Assembly (NCBI RefSeq): GCF_014203665.1 | Contig: NZ_JACHJN010000004.1 | Span: forward strand, 124,001-188,000 | Direction of reading: 5' to 3' | DNA: 64,000 nt | Origin: Saccharothrix tamanrassetensis | GTDB lineage: Bacteria > Actinomycetota > Actinomycetes > Mycobacteriales > Pseudonocardiaceae | In this document: piece by piece, positions 34,381 through 44,409 of the stretch | Numbering within the stretch: the first letter of the stretch is position 1 | How the letters are laid out: each line of letters begins with the position of its first letter | Position numbers and translations under genes: made by a program | The notes under the pieces: model-generated | Told to the model about the DNA's origin: nothing | Databases searched by the model: none | Seen by the model: only the letters and a program-made list of their open reading frames with translations

Positions 34381-36210
34381 TTACTTCTTGATCTGCCAGG
34401 CGTACAGGTTCCACGTCACGCCACCGCCGACACCGATGTAGGAGATCGGCGAGATGTCCGCCGTGGAGGCGGCGAAGTCGGACAGCTGGAACAGCGGCAC
34501 GCTGTGCATGTCGTCACGCATCTGCTTGTCGACGTCGTTCATCGCCTGGATGCGCTTCTGGAAGTCGAGCAGGCCGTTGGCGGCCTTCCACTTCTCGGTC
34601 ACCACGGCCGAGTCGTAGAGGTTGTAGTTGCCCGTGCCGCCCTTTTCCTTCTGGGCGTAGTTGCCGAACGCACCGGCCTTGACGGGCTGGCCGACCCACG
34701 CGAACAGCGCCGCGTCGAACTCGGACGTCGGGAGGCGCTTGTCGTTGAAGTCGGCGGCCTGGTCGTCGACGATCTCGATACCGGCCTGGCGGCACTTGTC
34801 CTGGAGGATGCGGACGGTGTCGGCACGGCGCTGGACGATCTTGTGGCCCAGCTTGAAGGACGCCCGGAACTCGCCCTTGGTGTAGATGCCGTCGGCGCCC
34901 TGCTTCCAGCCGGCGTCCTCGAGGGTCTTCTTGGCCGCGGCCACGTCACCCTTGCCGACGTCGCTGTAGTGGTCCTCGTAGCCGACCTCGTTCGGCATGA
35001 ACACCAGCGAGCCGAGCGGCTTGGCGTTCGGGTCGACGTCCTTGACCAGCTTCTCGACCAGGTCCTCGCGGTCGAAGCACTGGGCGATCGCCAGGCGCAG
35101 CTCCTTGTTGTCCTTGAACAAGGGGCGGCTCATGTTGAAGTCGACGTGCTCGAAGGTCTGGCCACCGGCCGCGAAGACCTTGAACGAGCTGTCGCCGCGC
35201 AGCTGCTGGGCGACCGCCGGGTCGGCCTGCGGCGCGATCACGACGACTTCCTTGTTCTGCAGCTGCTGGGCCGCCGACTGGGCGTCCGTGTTGGTCTTGA
35301 GGATGACCTTCGACGCGGCGGGCTTCTCGCCCCACCACTTCGGGTTGCGGACGAGGACCGTCTGGTCCTTCAGGTCTGTGGACTCGATCAGGTACGGGCC
35401 GCCGGACAGGGCGACGGAGGCGTCGAAGCCCAGCCAGCCCTTGGTGTAGAAGTCGGCGACCTTCTTGACCGTGTCGTCGTTCTGCGCCGGGGTCACCTTG
35501 GTGATGTCGGTGACGCCGGACTTCTCCTCCAGGATGTGCGCCGGCAGCAGGCCGTCGCTACCGACCATCGAGAACAGCGAGCGGTAGTCCGCGAACGGCT
35601 TGTCCTTGAAGAAGGTGGTGGTGATGGTCTTGTCGTCGTTCGAGCACTCGAGCTTCTCGACGTCCTCGTAACCCGTGGGCGACGTGTCGAAGATGGAGGC
35701 CTCGGAGCCGTCCTCGCCCTTGATGGTGGCCTTGCTGCTGCCGGCCAGCCACTTGAGGTGGAAGTCGTCGCAGTCGATCGGCTTGCCGTCCGACCAGACC
35801 GCGGCCTTGTTGACCTTCCACTCGATCGTCTGCGGGTCGCTCGACGTGACCTTGATCGACTCCATCAGGTCGCCATCGATCTTGATGATGACCTTGCCGT
35901 CGGACGACAGGTCCGTGATGTACGGCGAGGGCTGCACGTTGGACAGCGCGATGGTGCTGGAGAAGTTGTTCGTCGCGCCGATGTTGTTGTTGTAGTTGTG
36001 GAAGCCCTCTTCGACCGCGACCGCGATCTCACCGATGTCGTCCACCTTGGGACGCTTGAACAGCTCGTCCTGGCCGCCGATCTTGCCGGGGTCGGCGTTC
36101 TGCTGGCCACCTTGGTCGCCTTCACCGGCTCCGCCGCCACCGCACGCACTCAGCACGAGTGCGGCGCCGGTCAGCAGCGCGAGCGCCGAGACAGCCTTTG
36201 ATCTCCTCAT
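34381..36210 (-). CDS. oppA: Peptide ABC transporter substrate-binding lipoprotein, OppA-like
   Basis: A 609-residue family-5 solute-binding protein. The lipobox is LVLSACGGGG (Cys about residue 23), then a Gly/Gln-rich linker and the conserved family segment TIEWKVNKAAVWSDGKPIDCDDF and, near the middle, LRLAIAQCFDREDLV. The start used is ATG at 36210 (MRRSKAV); a GTG two codons upstream at 36216 is closer to the AGGAGG site. It belongs with oppBCDF downstream. Peptides are the likely ligands. Confidence 0.92.
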   Translation of the reverse strand: MRRSKAVSALALLTGAALVLSACGGGGAGEGDQGGQQNADPGKIGGQDELFKRPKVDDIGEIAVAVEEGFHNYNNNIGATNNFSSTIALSNVQPSPYITDLSSDGKVIIKIDGDLMESIKVTSSDPQTIEWKVNKAAVWSDGKPIDCDDFHLKWLAGSSKATIKGEDGSEASIFDTSPTGYEDVEKLECSNDDKTITTTFFKDKPFADYRSLFSMVGSDGLLPAHILEEKSGVTDITKVTPAQNDDTVKKVADFYTKGWLGFDASVALSGGPYLIESTDLKDQTVLVRNPKWWGEKPAASKVILKTNTDAQSAAQQLQNKEVVVIAPQADPAVAQQLRGDSSFKVFAAGGQTFEHVDFNMSRPLFKDNKELRLAIAQCFDREDLVEKLVKDVDPNAKPLGSLVFMPNEVGYEDHYSDVGKGDVAAAKKTLEDAGWKQGADGIYTKGEFRASFKLGHKIVQRRADTVRILQDKCRQAGIEIVDDQAADFNDKRLPTSEFDAALFAWVGQPVKAGAFGNYAQKEKGGTGNYNLYDSAVVTEKWKAANGLLDFQKRIQAMNDVDKQMRDDMHSVPLFQLSDFAASTADISPISYIGVGGGVTWNLYAWQIKK

Positions 36211-36423
36211 CGACACGTGCCCTCCTAGCACTGGGTTGGAGCCGGGCGTTTGCGCCGAACTCCACCCATAACCGTGATGTGCCAAACGCGCCCCGAACCG
36301 ACACACCGTTGCAGCACGATAAGAAGTCGCCGCAAGCAGGGTCACTCCCCCAAGGCCGATCGTGACCAAAGGGTGACACGCTGGTAGCAGCAAGCTACTC
36401 CGTCGTTACCGCGTGGGAGCGTT

Positions 36424-36452
36424 CGTTAACCGGACGACGGGAATACTGTCAA
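36424..36452 (-). promoter_or_regulatory. Candidate promoter of the opp operon
   Basis: On the minus strand TTGACA (36452-36447), a 17-base spacer and TTAACG (36429-36424). The -35 is perfect, the -10 is weak. The 303-base stretch 36211-36513 between oppA and the next gene holds this and otherwise nothing clear, apart from local AT-richness. Confidence 0.35.
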
Positions 36453-36513
36453 TATTGCCCCGGGAACGCACCTCGAACCAGGGTGAACTTCACTCAATCA
36501 GACCAGTTAACGG

Positions 36514-38181
36514 TCAACGGCCTTCCCGCCGCCAGGTGGCGGCACCGCTCAGCGGCCCGGCGAACGGGGCCCCGGCGGTCACGTTCTGAGCCTGCGGCAG
36601 GGCCACCAGCAGGTCTGCTACCTGGAACAACGGCAGCGCGACGGCCTGCTGCCAGAGCACCGGCTCGATCCGCGCGAGGGCGTCGGACAGCAGCACCCGG
36701 CCGGTCAGCGCGTCCTCGATCGAGGTCTGCACGGACTGGTCGCAGAAACCCGACAGATTCGCCGGAATGGGCGTACCGCCATCCCCCGACGAGGTGCGGC
36801 AACCGAATGTGGAAGCGAGCGTGGCGGCCGAATCACCGGTGTCCACGCGCGGCACCACCGCAATGTCGACCACCTCGGCGCTCGTTGTCGCGGTGCCGGC
36901 GAGATCACGTCCGAACAACTGATTGGGCGGCGTTGTAAGGACGCGTCCAGCGATTCCGGACAATGACAACTGACGTTGAACCTGGCTCGCGATGGTCACA
37001 TACGGCTCGACACCGGCCGGTGCGGCGATGGTGAGCACGAGTTGTTTGCCGTCCCGCACCCACTGCCCGTTCTGCTGGGTGTAGCCGGCCTCGGCGAGCA
37101 GCCGGCCGGGCGGCGTCGGGTTCGGCTGGTAGGTCGGCAGGTAGCCGGCCTTGGTCGGCGGCACCACCTGGGAGTCCGCCTTGAGCTGCGCGCTCGGGCC
37201 GTTGTGGCTGCCGATGGCGATCAGCTCGTCCCGGTCGAGCGCGTTCAGCACCGCCTGCCGGACCCGGACGTCGGCCATCTGCGGCGCGGCCGGCCGGGCC
37301 AGGACCTGCACGACCTCCGGCCGCGGCACGACCGACGTTGTCAGGGACGTTGTCCGGGCCAGCTCCTCGATGTCTTTCAACGCGATCGCGTCCGCCCGGA
37401 TGAGCGCGGCCTGGTCGTCGACCGTCTTGAGCGCCTCGACGGTGTCGTGCTGGCTCGCCCGGCGCAGCACCACCCGGTCGAGCGCGGTCGGCCGCTCCCA
37501 GAACCGGTCGTTGCGCTCCAGGATGATCTCGCCGCGCGGCTGGTCGAGCGTGCGGACCGCGAACGGGCCGGCGGTGGCCGGGAAGCTGTCGGTCAGCGCG
37601 GCGGCCCACCCGCCCGGCGCGTCCTTGAGCAGGTGGGCGGGCAGCAGGTTGGCGAACAGGCTGCGCCAGCCGGGGTAGGGGGTGCCGAAGACGACCTCCA
37701 CCACCTTGCCGCCCTCGCGGGAGGCGATGTCGTCGATCAGCCGGTAGCCGGCCGGGTCGACCACGCCCGGCTCCGCGCGCATCCGCTCCCACAGGTAGAC
37801 GAAGTCCTCGGCGGCGATCGGCGCGCTGTCCGACCAGGAGGCGTCCCGCCGGATCGTGTACGTGACGGTGTACGGCTCGGCTTTGGTGACCTCGGCGCCG
37901 ACCAGCAGGTCCAGGTCGATGCGCGGGCTGCCGTCGGTGTTCGGCCGGAAGGTGCTGGGCAGCAGCAGCGACGAGAGCGCCGTGGTGACCGTCGACTGCC
38001 CGGCCAGGGTGTGCGGGTTGTAGCTGCCCTTCACGTCGTCCACCCCGACGACGACCTCGTTCAGCTTCTCCTTCGGCACGATGGTCATGCCCGGCGTGGA
38101 CGGCACCAGCGGGGGCGGCGGCGTCACCGAGCACGCCGACAGCGCGAACAGCGCGGCCACTGCGACAACGGCCGCGCGCAT
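36514..38181 (-). CDS. lpqW: LpqW-like family-5 binding lipoprotein
   Basis: A 555-residue lipoprotein. The signal peptide ends in ALFALSACS (lipobox Cys about residue 17). Family-5 binding-protein segments occur (TYTIRRDASWSDSAPIAAEDF, VRQAVLNALDRDELIAIG). Its place directly after typA matches LpqW (Rv1166), a mycobacterial member that no longer imports peptides but controls the balance of PIM and lipoarabinomannan synthesis; the same role here is inferred from position and from the nearby pimE. ATG at 38181 follows a GGGGGAA site. It is not close in sequence layout to the oppA beside it. Confidence 0.75.
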   Translation of the reverse strand: MRAAVVAVAALFALSACSVTPPPPLVPSTPGMTIVPKEKLNEVVVGVDDVKGSYNPHTLAGQSTVTTALSSLLLPSTFRPNTDGSPRIDLDLLVGAEVTKAEPYTVTYTIRRDASWSDSAPIAAEDFVYLWERMRAEPGVVDPAGYRLIDDIASREGGKVVEVVFGTPYPGWRSLFANLLPAHLLKDAPGGWAAALTDSFPATAGPFAVRTLDQPRGEIILERNDRFWERPTALDRVVLRRASQHDTVEALKTVDDQAALIRADAIALKDIEELARTTSLTTSVVPRPEVVQVLARPAAPQMADVRVRQAVLNALDRDELIAIGSHNGPSAQLKADSQVVPPTKAGYLPTYQPNPTPPGRLLAEAGYTQQNGQWVRDGKQLVLTIAAPAGVEPYVTIASQVQRQLSLSGIAGRVLTTPPNQLFGRDLAGTATTSAEVVDIAVVPRVDTGDSAATLASTFGCRTSSGDGGTPIPANLSGFCDQSVQTSIEDALTGRVLLSDALARIEPVLWQQAVALPLFQVADLLVALPQAQNVTAGAPFAGPLSGAATWRREGR

Positions 38182-38353
38182 GCGGTTCCCCCCAGACCGA
38201 GTCATGCACACGAGCGTGCCAGAAGAAGTCGTGCGTGTCGGACCTGCCCCTCCTGCATCGGCGTGGGCTCGGTCACCGGCGAGTCGGCACGCCGGCGCGT
38301 CCTCGCGGGAGCCGGTCGCACCTTATTAATGGGGTGCGCTGCGGGCGTGACGC

Positions 38354-38391
38354 GAACGCGCCCCCCGGCGAGGATGCCGGGGGGCGCGTTC
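38354..38391 (-). terminator. Strong terminator hairpin after typA
   Basis: A perfect 16-bp stem (GAACGCGCCCCCCGGC with GCCGGGGGGCGCGTTC) around GAGGAT, 23 bases after the typA stop. No T-tract, as is common in actinomycetes. Confidence 0.75.
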
Positions 38392-38413
38392 GGGGCGGTG
38401 AGCAGCGCTGTGA

Positions 38414-40315
<1,902 letters not shown>

Positions 40316-40477
40316 GCGGAACTCCTAGAGCTGTCTGTCGAGGATGGGCAGGCGCCGGACAGGAATCGCGCGCAGCCTTGTACAGCCTACCGGGCGGGCC
40401 GCCAATACCACACAGCAGCGCAGGGTGAGGTCAGCCTCACCTACTGTGTGGACACCCGGACGAGTGGAAGGCATCAC

Positions 40478-40624
40478 GTGGGCAAGGCCAAGGTGAAGAA
40501 GAAGTGCTGCCGGTCCACGCCGCGCTGCCGACGGTGCCCGGTGCCCGCGCTGCTGAAAGCACGCCAGAAGGCGATCAAAAAGGCGGAGAAAGCGGCGCGC
40601 AAAGCCCGCAAGAAGGCCGACTGA
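40478..40624 (+). CDS. Small Cys/Lys-rich conserved protein
   Basis: A 48-residue, very basic peptide. The Cys pattern C-C-x5-C-x2-C (KKKCCRSTPRCRRCPVP) could bind a zinc ion, and the rest is a Lys/Ala/Arg helix (KARQKAIKKAEKAARKARKK). GTG at 40478 has GGAAGG six bases upstream. A similar short protein is recalled in other actinomycetes. A role in RNA or ribosome binding is only inferred from charge. It is divergent from typA and ended by a hairpin. Confidence 0.75.
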   Translation: MGKAKVKKKCCRSTPRCRRCPVPALLKARQKAIKKAEKAARKARKKAD

Positions 40625-40630
40625 TCCCGC

Positions 40631-40653
40631 GCCACCCGGTTGCGCCGGGTGGC
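40631..40653. terminator. Hairpin between convergent small genes
   Basis: GCCACCCGG pairs with CCGGGTGGC (9 bp) around TTGCG, 6 bases after the small Cys/Lys gene and 17 before the end of the YciI gene. It could serve both. Confidence 0.6.
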
Positions 40654-40669
40654 GGGTCCGTTCGGCCGT

Positions 40670-40969
40670 TCAGGTCGACACGGCCTCGTTGACCTTCGCC
40701 AGCTCCGGGGCGGTCCTGGTGGCCTCGAACTCCACCACCCGGTAGCGGGCGAGCTTCTGCTGCGCGAAGGGATCCGTGGCCAGCAGCGCGTCCAGTCGGC
40801 CGCGCGGCATCGGCCGGACGATGATCACCCCGCCCACCCTGGGCACCTGCCTCCCGGAGGCGAGGAAGCGACCGGCTTCGTACTGCTTGTTCAGCCAGTC
40901 CACGTGCTCCGGTAGTGCGTAGTCGACTTCGGCCAGTGGCTTGATGTACTCCAGCAGCACGACGTACAT
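40670..40969 (-). CDS. YciI-family protein
   Basis: A 99-residue ferredoxin-fold alpha-beta barrel of the YciI type: MYVVLLEYIKPLAEVDYALPEH with the conserved His-Asp pair in HVDWLNKQYEAGRFLASG, and VIIVRPMPRGRLDALLATDPF (about residues 47-67). Catalytic activity is not known; some relatives act in dehalogenation or muconolactone isomerisation. ATG at 40969 is the start that fits the family N terminus. Confidence 0.8.
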   Translation of the reverse strand: MYVVLLEYIKPLAEVDYALPEHVDWLNKQYEAGRFLASGRQVPRVGGVIIVRPMPRGRLDALLATDPFAQQKLARYRVVEFEATRTAPELAKVNEAVST

Positions 40970-41021
40970 AGAAAAATCGTAGACCCGCGACACACCGGTG
41001 AAACACGCTATGATCGCGGCT

Positions 41022-41069
41022 ATGCGCACTTTCTACCCGTTCTGGTGGTCCGCCTACCGGCGGCCGTGA
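41022..41069 (+). CDS. Trp leader peptide of the trpS attenuator
   Basis: A 15-residue leader peptide, MRTFYPFWWSAYRRP, with two consecutive Trp codons at 41043-41048. An in-frame ATG at 41010 could extend it by four residues. It ends 96 bases before trpS. A ribosome short of charged tRNA-Trp would stall at the TGG pair and let the downstream antiterminator form. Confidence 0.8.
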   Translation: MRTFYPFWWSAYRRP

Positions 41070-41112
41070 GAACTGTGCGTTGACGAACGCTGGCCGCCCG
41101 CTCGGGGCGGCC
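41050..41112 (+). promoter_or_regulatory. Trp attenuator: mutually exclusive RNA hairpins
   Basis: Four pairing segments: region 1 CCGCC (41050-41054), region 2 GGCGGCC (41059-41065), region 3 GGCCGCCC (41092-41099) and region 4 GGGCGGCC (41105-41112). Regions 1:2 and 3:4 can form the protector and terminator stems; 2:3 pair perfectly (7 bp) as the antiterminator. The Trp codons sit just ahead of region 1. Classic ribosome-mediated attenuation. There is no T-tract after the terminator, as is usual in high-GC hosts. Confidence 0.75.
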
Positions 41113-41164
41113 TTCGTGCGTTCGGGGGCTGGTCCGGGTGGGCACACCTCGAAGGGAAGCCCCC

Positions 41165-42130
41165 ATGATCAGGTTGTCCGCGATCACCCCGTCCGGCCCC
41201 GTGCAGCTGGGCAACTACCTCGGCGCGATCCGGCGGTGGGCCGCCGAGGGCACCGACGAGGACGTGTACTTCATCAGCGACCTGCACGCCATGACCTCGT
41301 CGCACAACCCGGCCCGATTGCGCTCGTTGACCAGGGAGCAGTTGGCGGTGCTCATCGCCGCCGGCGTCGATCCGCGGTCCGTGTCGGTGCAGTCCGACCT
41401 GGTCCGCGAGCTGGGCGCGCTGACCTGGGTGCTGGAGTGCACCTGCACGTACGGCGAGGCGGCGCGGATGATCCAGTTCAAGGAGAAGTCCGCCGGGCGG
41501 TCGTCGGTGCGGCTGAGCCTGCTCACCTACCCGGTGCTGATGGCGGCCGACATCCTGCTCCAGGGCGCGCACGAGGTGCCGGTCGGTGACGACCAGGCGC
41601 AGCACGTGGAGCTGGCGCGGGTGCTGGCGCGGCGGTTCAACGGCACCTACGGGGAAGTCTTCGTGATGCCGAAGTCCGTGGTGCCGCCGACCGCGGCGCG
41701 GGTCCGCGACCTGGCGGACCCGTCCCGCAAGATGGCGAAGACCGCGAAGGACGCGGCCGGCACGGTGTTCGTGCTGGACACGCCCGACCTGGTCCGCCGC
41801 AAGATCAAGCGGGCCGTGACGGACGACATCGGGGTCGTGCGGTACGCGCCGGACACCCAGCCTGGCGTGGCGAACCTGCTGGAGATCCTGGCCGCGTGCA
41901 CGGCAAAGGACCCGGAGGAGCTGGCGTCGTCGCTGTCCGACTACGCCGAGCTGAAGGAGGCCACGGCGGAGGCGGTGGTCGAGGAGCTGCGCGGGGTGCG
42001 GGAGAGGACCCAGGCGCTGCTCGACGACCCCGCTGAGCTGGACCGGGTGCGGGCGCACGGCGCGGAACGGTCCCGTGAGCGCGCCGGCCACCGCCTGGAC
42101 GCGGCGCTGCGGATGACCGGCCTCGGCTGA
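41165..42130 (+). CDS. trpS: Tryptophanyl-tRNA synthetase, attenuated, probably auxiliary
   Basis: A 321-residue class Ic synthetase that charges tRNA-Trp. The ATP-binding signature region is TPSGPVQLGNYLGAIRRW, with QLGNY where many have TIGNY or HLGNY; the other signature reads KMAKT rather than KMSKS (SRKMAKTAKD, about residues 190-199). YPVLMAADILL and VGDDQAQHVEL are typical. In Streptomyces an indolmycin-resistant auxiliary TrpRS is controlled by such an attenuator, which makes a backup enzyme likely here. The leader peptide and hairpins lie directly upstream. Confidence 0.9.
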   Translation: MIRLSAITPSGPVQLGNYLGAIRRWAAEGTDEDVYFISDLHAMTSSHNPARLRSLTREQLAVLIAAGVDPRSVSVQSDLVRELGALTWVLECTCTYGEAARMIQFKEKSAGRSSVRLSLLTYPVLMAADILLQGAHEVPVGDDQAQHVELARVLARRFNGTYGEVFVMPKSVVPPTAARVRDLADPSRKMAKTAKDAAGTVFVLDTPDLVRRKIKRAVTDDIGVVRYAPDTQPGVANLLEILAACTAKDPEELASSLSDYAELKEATAEAVVEELRGVRERTQALLDDPAELDRVRAHGAERSRERAGHRLDAALRMTGLG

Positions 42131-42190
42131 AGGGTTCCCGGCGGACGGGACCGGCTGCCGGTGACCGGGTTCGTGGGCCCGGTCCGACCG

Positions 42191-42290
42191 GAGCCGGTCC
42201 CGGACGGGCCGGTCGCGCGGGTTCGGCACGAGCCGGTCGGGTGGTTCCGACGAGCCGGTCACCTGATCCGGGACGGGCCGGTCGCGCGGG
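42191..42290. repeat. GC-rich repeated motifs between trpS and the Nudix gene
   Basis: GGACGGGCCGGTCGCGCGGG occurs at 42202-42221 and again at 42271-42290, and GAGCCGGTC at 42191, 42230 and 42252. The 172-base gap 42131-42302 holds these repeats and no gene. Confidence 0.55.
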
Positions 42291-42302
42291 GTGCCGTACA
42301 GG

Positions 42303-43124
42303 TCAGTCGCGTGGTTCCAGCAGCTCGTGCAGGGCGGGCAGCAGGACGCGGTCGGCGGGCAGCCAGTCCAGGCCGTCCAGCTCGGCCGCACCGACCCAGC
42401 GCACCGCCCGGTGGTCCAGCGCCTGCGGCTCGCCCCGCACCAGGTCCGCGCGGAACACCCGCAGCAGGTGGTCGGCCTGCAACGGGACGTCCGGGCCGAC
42501 CTGCTCGCCCGGCACCACCGCCACGCCCAGCTCCTCGTCGCATTCCCGGACCACGGCGGTGTGGTCGTCCTCCCCCGGGTCGACCCGGCCGCCCGGCAGC
42601 TCCCAGCAGCCCGCCTGGTGCTCCGGGTAGCCGCGCTGCTGCGCGAGCAGCAGGCCGTCGCGCACGATCGCCGCGCCCACGACCACCTTCGCGCCCACCA
42701 GCTGCCGACTCCGCGCGGACACCGCCGAGGCCCGCGCCTGGAGCACCTTCAGCGCCAGCCCGCGTCCCACCACCACGTCCGCCAGCCGCCCGAAGGGCCC
42801 GCCGGGGCTGGTCCACTCCACCGAGTCGACCACCATCGTGCCGCCCCCGGTGTGCAGCAGGTCCGTGATCAGCACGAACCTCGGCAGCGGCCCGCCGACC
42901 AGCTCCGCCGACACGCCCGTGGTGTCCGCCCTGGTGACCAGCAGCGTGCCGTTCACCGGACCGACCGAACCGGCCAGCTCGGCACCCACGTACAGCACCG
43001 GCCCACCGCCGATGCGCACGCCCAGGCCGCGGATCGACCGCGCCAGCAGTCGGGCGTCCAACAGCGCCGCGGCGACCGTCCGCAGCGGGGCGTCGACCAG
43101 CGTGGTCGCTCGAAGCTCGGGCAC
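42303..43124 (-). CDS. SRPBCC-Nudix fusion protein (MutT2-like C terminus)
   Basis: A 273-residue two-domain protein. The N-terminal ~140 residues resemble an SRPBCC ligand-binding fold (RATTLVDAPLRTVAAALLDARLLARSIRGL, then VEWTSPGGPFGRLADVVVGRGLALKVLQAR). The C-terminal ~130 residues are a Nudix hydrolase with the complete box in GGRVDPGEDDHTAVVRECDEELGV (about residues 175-198, G-x5-E-x7-R-E-x2-E-E), probably a MutT-type nucleotide pool cleaner. Rv1160 (mutT2) has only the Nudix part. The start is the first ATG of the open frame. Confidence 0.82.
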   Translation of the reverse strand: MPELRATTLVDAPLRTVAAALLDARLLARSIRGLGVRIGGGPVLYVGAELAGSVGPVNGTLLVTRADTTGVSAELVGGPLPRFVLITDLLHTGGGTMVVDSVEWTSPGGPFGRLADVVVGRGLALKVLQARASAVSARSRQLVGAKVVVGAAIVRDGLLLAQQRGYPEHQAGCWELPGGRVDPGEDDHTAVVRECDEELGVAVVPGEQVGPDVPLQADHLLRVFRADLVRGEPQALDHRAVRWVGAAELDGLDWLPADRVLLPALHELLEPRD

Positions 43125-43140
43125 AGGTCCGATCCTGCCA

Positions 43141-44409
43141 TCACCGGTAGGCGGGCCAGCGCACCTCCAGGCGCGCGCCGCCCTCCGGCGACTCCACCGC
43201 CCGGACCGTGCCCCGGCGGCGCGTCACGAGGTGCGCGACGAGGGCCAGGCCCAGCCCGAACCCGCCGGTGGCCCGGCCCCGGTCGGACTCCACCCGGTAG
43301 AACCGGTCGAACACCTTCTCCCGGTGCTCGGGCGCGATGCCGTGCCCGTCGTCGTCCACCAGCAGCCGGATCTCGCGCGGCGCGGGCAGCACCGAGATCC
43401 GGACGAACGTCTGCGCGTAGCGGGTCGCGTTGCGGAGCAGGTTGTCCAGCACCAGCTCCACCTCGGTGCGGGCGGCCTGGATCAGGCACGCGCCGACCGG
43501 GGCGTGGATCGACACCAGCAGCCCGGTCCGGTTCATCCGCTCGACCGCGGCCTGGGACTGGAGCACCAGGTCCACCGGCTCGGAGCGGGGCAGCTCGCCG
43601 GTGTCCGCGCGGGCCAGCATGAGCAGCGCGTCCACCAGGTTGGACAGCCGTTCCGACTCCTCCACCACGGACTCCAGCACCTCGATGGAGAAGTCCGGGT
43701 CCGGGTGCGCCACCGCCACCTCGGCCTGGGCGCGCACCGACGTGACCGGGGAGCGCAGCTCGTGCGCGGCGTCCCCGGTGAACCGGCGCAGCCGCTCGGT
43801 GGCCTCGTCGCGCCGGGCGAGCAGGGCGTTGAGGGCCTCGGCGAGGGCCTGCAACTCGTCCCGCGCGGCCGGCACCGGCAACCGTTGACCCCTGGGCAGT
43901 TCGGCCGCCGCGACCCGCATCCGCTCCACCGGGCGCAGCGAGGACCGCACGGACAGCCAGGTCGCGATGCCGACCAGGACCGCGACCAGCACCGCCGCCA
44001 CCGCCAGCCACCTCGTGCCGAGCTCGTTGGCCTCGCCGTAGCCGACCAGGGTGTCGCCCGCGACGTGCAGCTGCGGGGTGCCGTCGGCGGCGAACACCAC
44101 CCGGCCGACCCAGCGGTGGGCGCCGGCGCCGTCGACCCGCAACACCCGTTCGCCGGCCTTGAGCTGCCGGATGTCCTGCGCGGTCAGGGCGGGCCGGGGC
44201 CCGCCGTCCAGCGGGTTGCCCGCGGTGTCCAGCACGCGCACCGCCTGCGCGCGGTCCAGCTCCGCGTCCACCGCGCTGACCTGCACCATGCCGATCAGGC
44301 TCGGTGCGAGCAGGGTCAGCGCGAGCAGGCACAGCAGCGCCACGCCGGTCGACACGACGGTGATCCGGAACCGCAGCGTGCGCCGCAGCCACCAGCGGCG
44401 GGGGTTCAC
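43141..44409 (-). CDS. Sensor histidine kinase of an OmpR-type pair
   Basis: A 422-residue membrane kinase. A first helix (ITVVSTGVALLCLLALTLL), a ~110-residue extracytoplasmic domain, a second helix (LAVAAVLVAVLVGIATWL) and HAMP segment, then the phospho-His box FTGDAAHELRSPVTSVRAQ (about residues 216-234), N box LDNLLRNATRY and G boxes DDDGHGIAPEH and GGFGLGLALV. The GTG start overlaps the regulator stop as GTGA. Layout resembles MprB and related kinases; the stimulus is probably envelope stress, inferred from the shared operator with sigE. Confidence 0.9.
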   Translation of the reverse strand: MNPRRWWLRRTLRFRITVVSTGVALLCLLALTLLAPSLIGMVQVSAVDAELDRAQAVRVLDTAGNPLDGGPRPALTAQDIRQLKAGERVLRVDGAGAHRWVGRVVFAADGTPQLHVAGDTLVGYGEANELGTRWLAVAAVLVAVLVGIATWLSVRSSLRPVERMRVAAAELPRGQRLPVPAARDELQALAEALNALLARRDEATERLRRFTGDAAHELRSPVTSVRAQAEVAVAHPDPDFSIEVLESVVEESERLSNLVDALLMLARADTGELPRSEPVDLVLQSQAAVERMNRTGLLVSIHAPVGACLIQAARTEVELVLDNLLRNATRYAQTFVRISVLPAPREIRLLVDDDGHGIAPEHREKVFDRFYRVESDRGRATGGFGLGLALVAHLVTRRRGTVRAVESPEGGARLEVRWPAYR

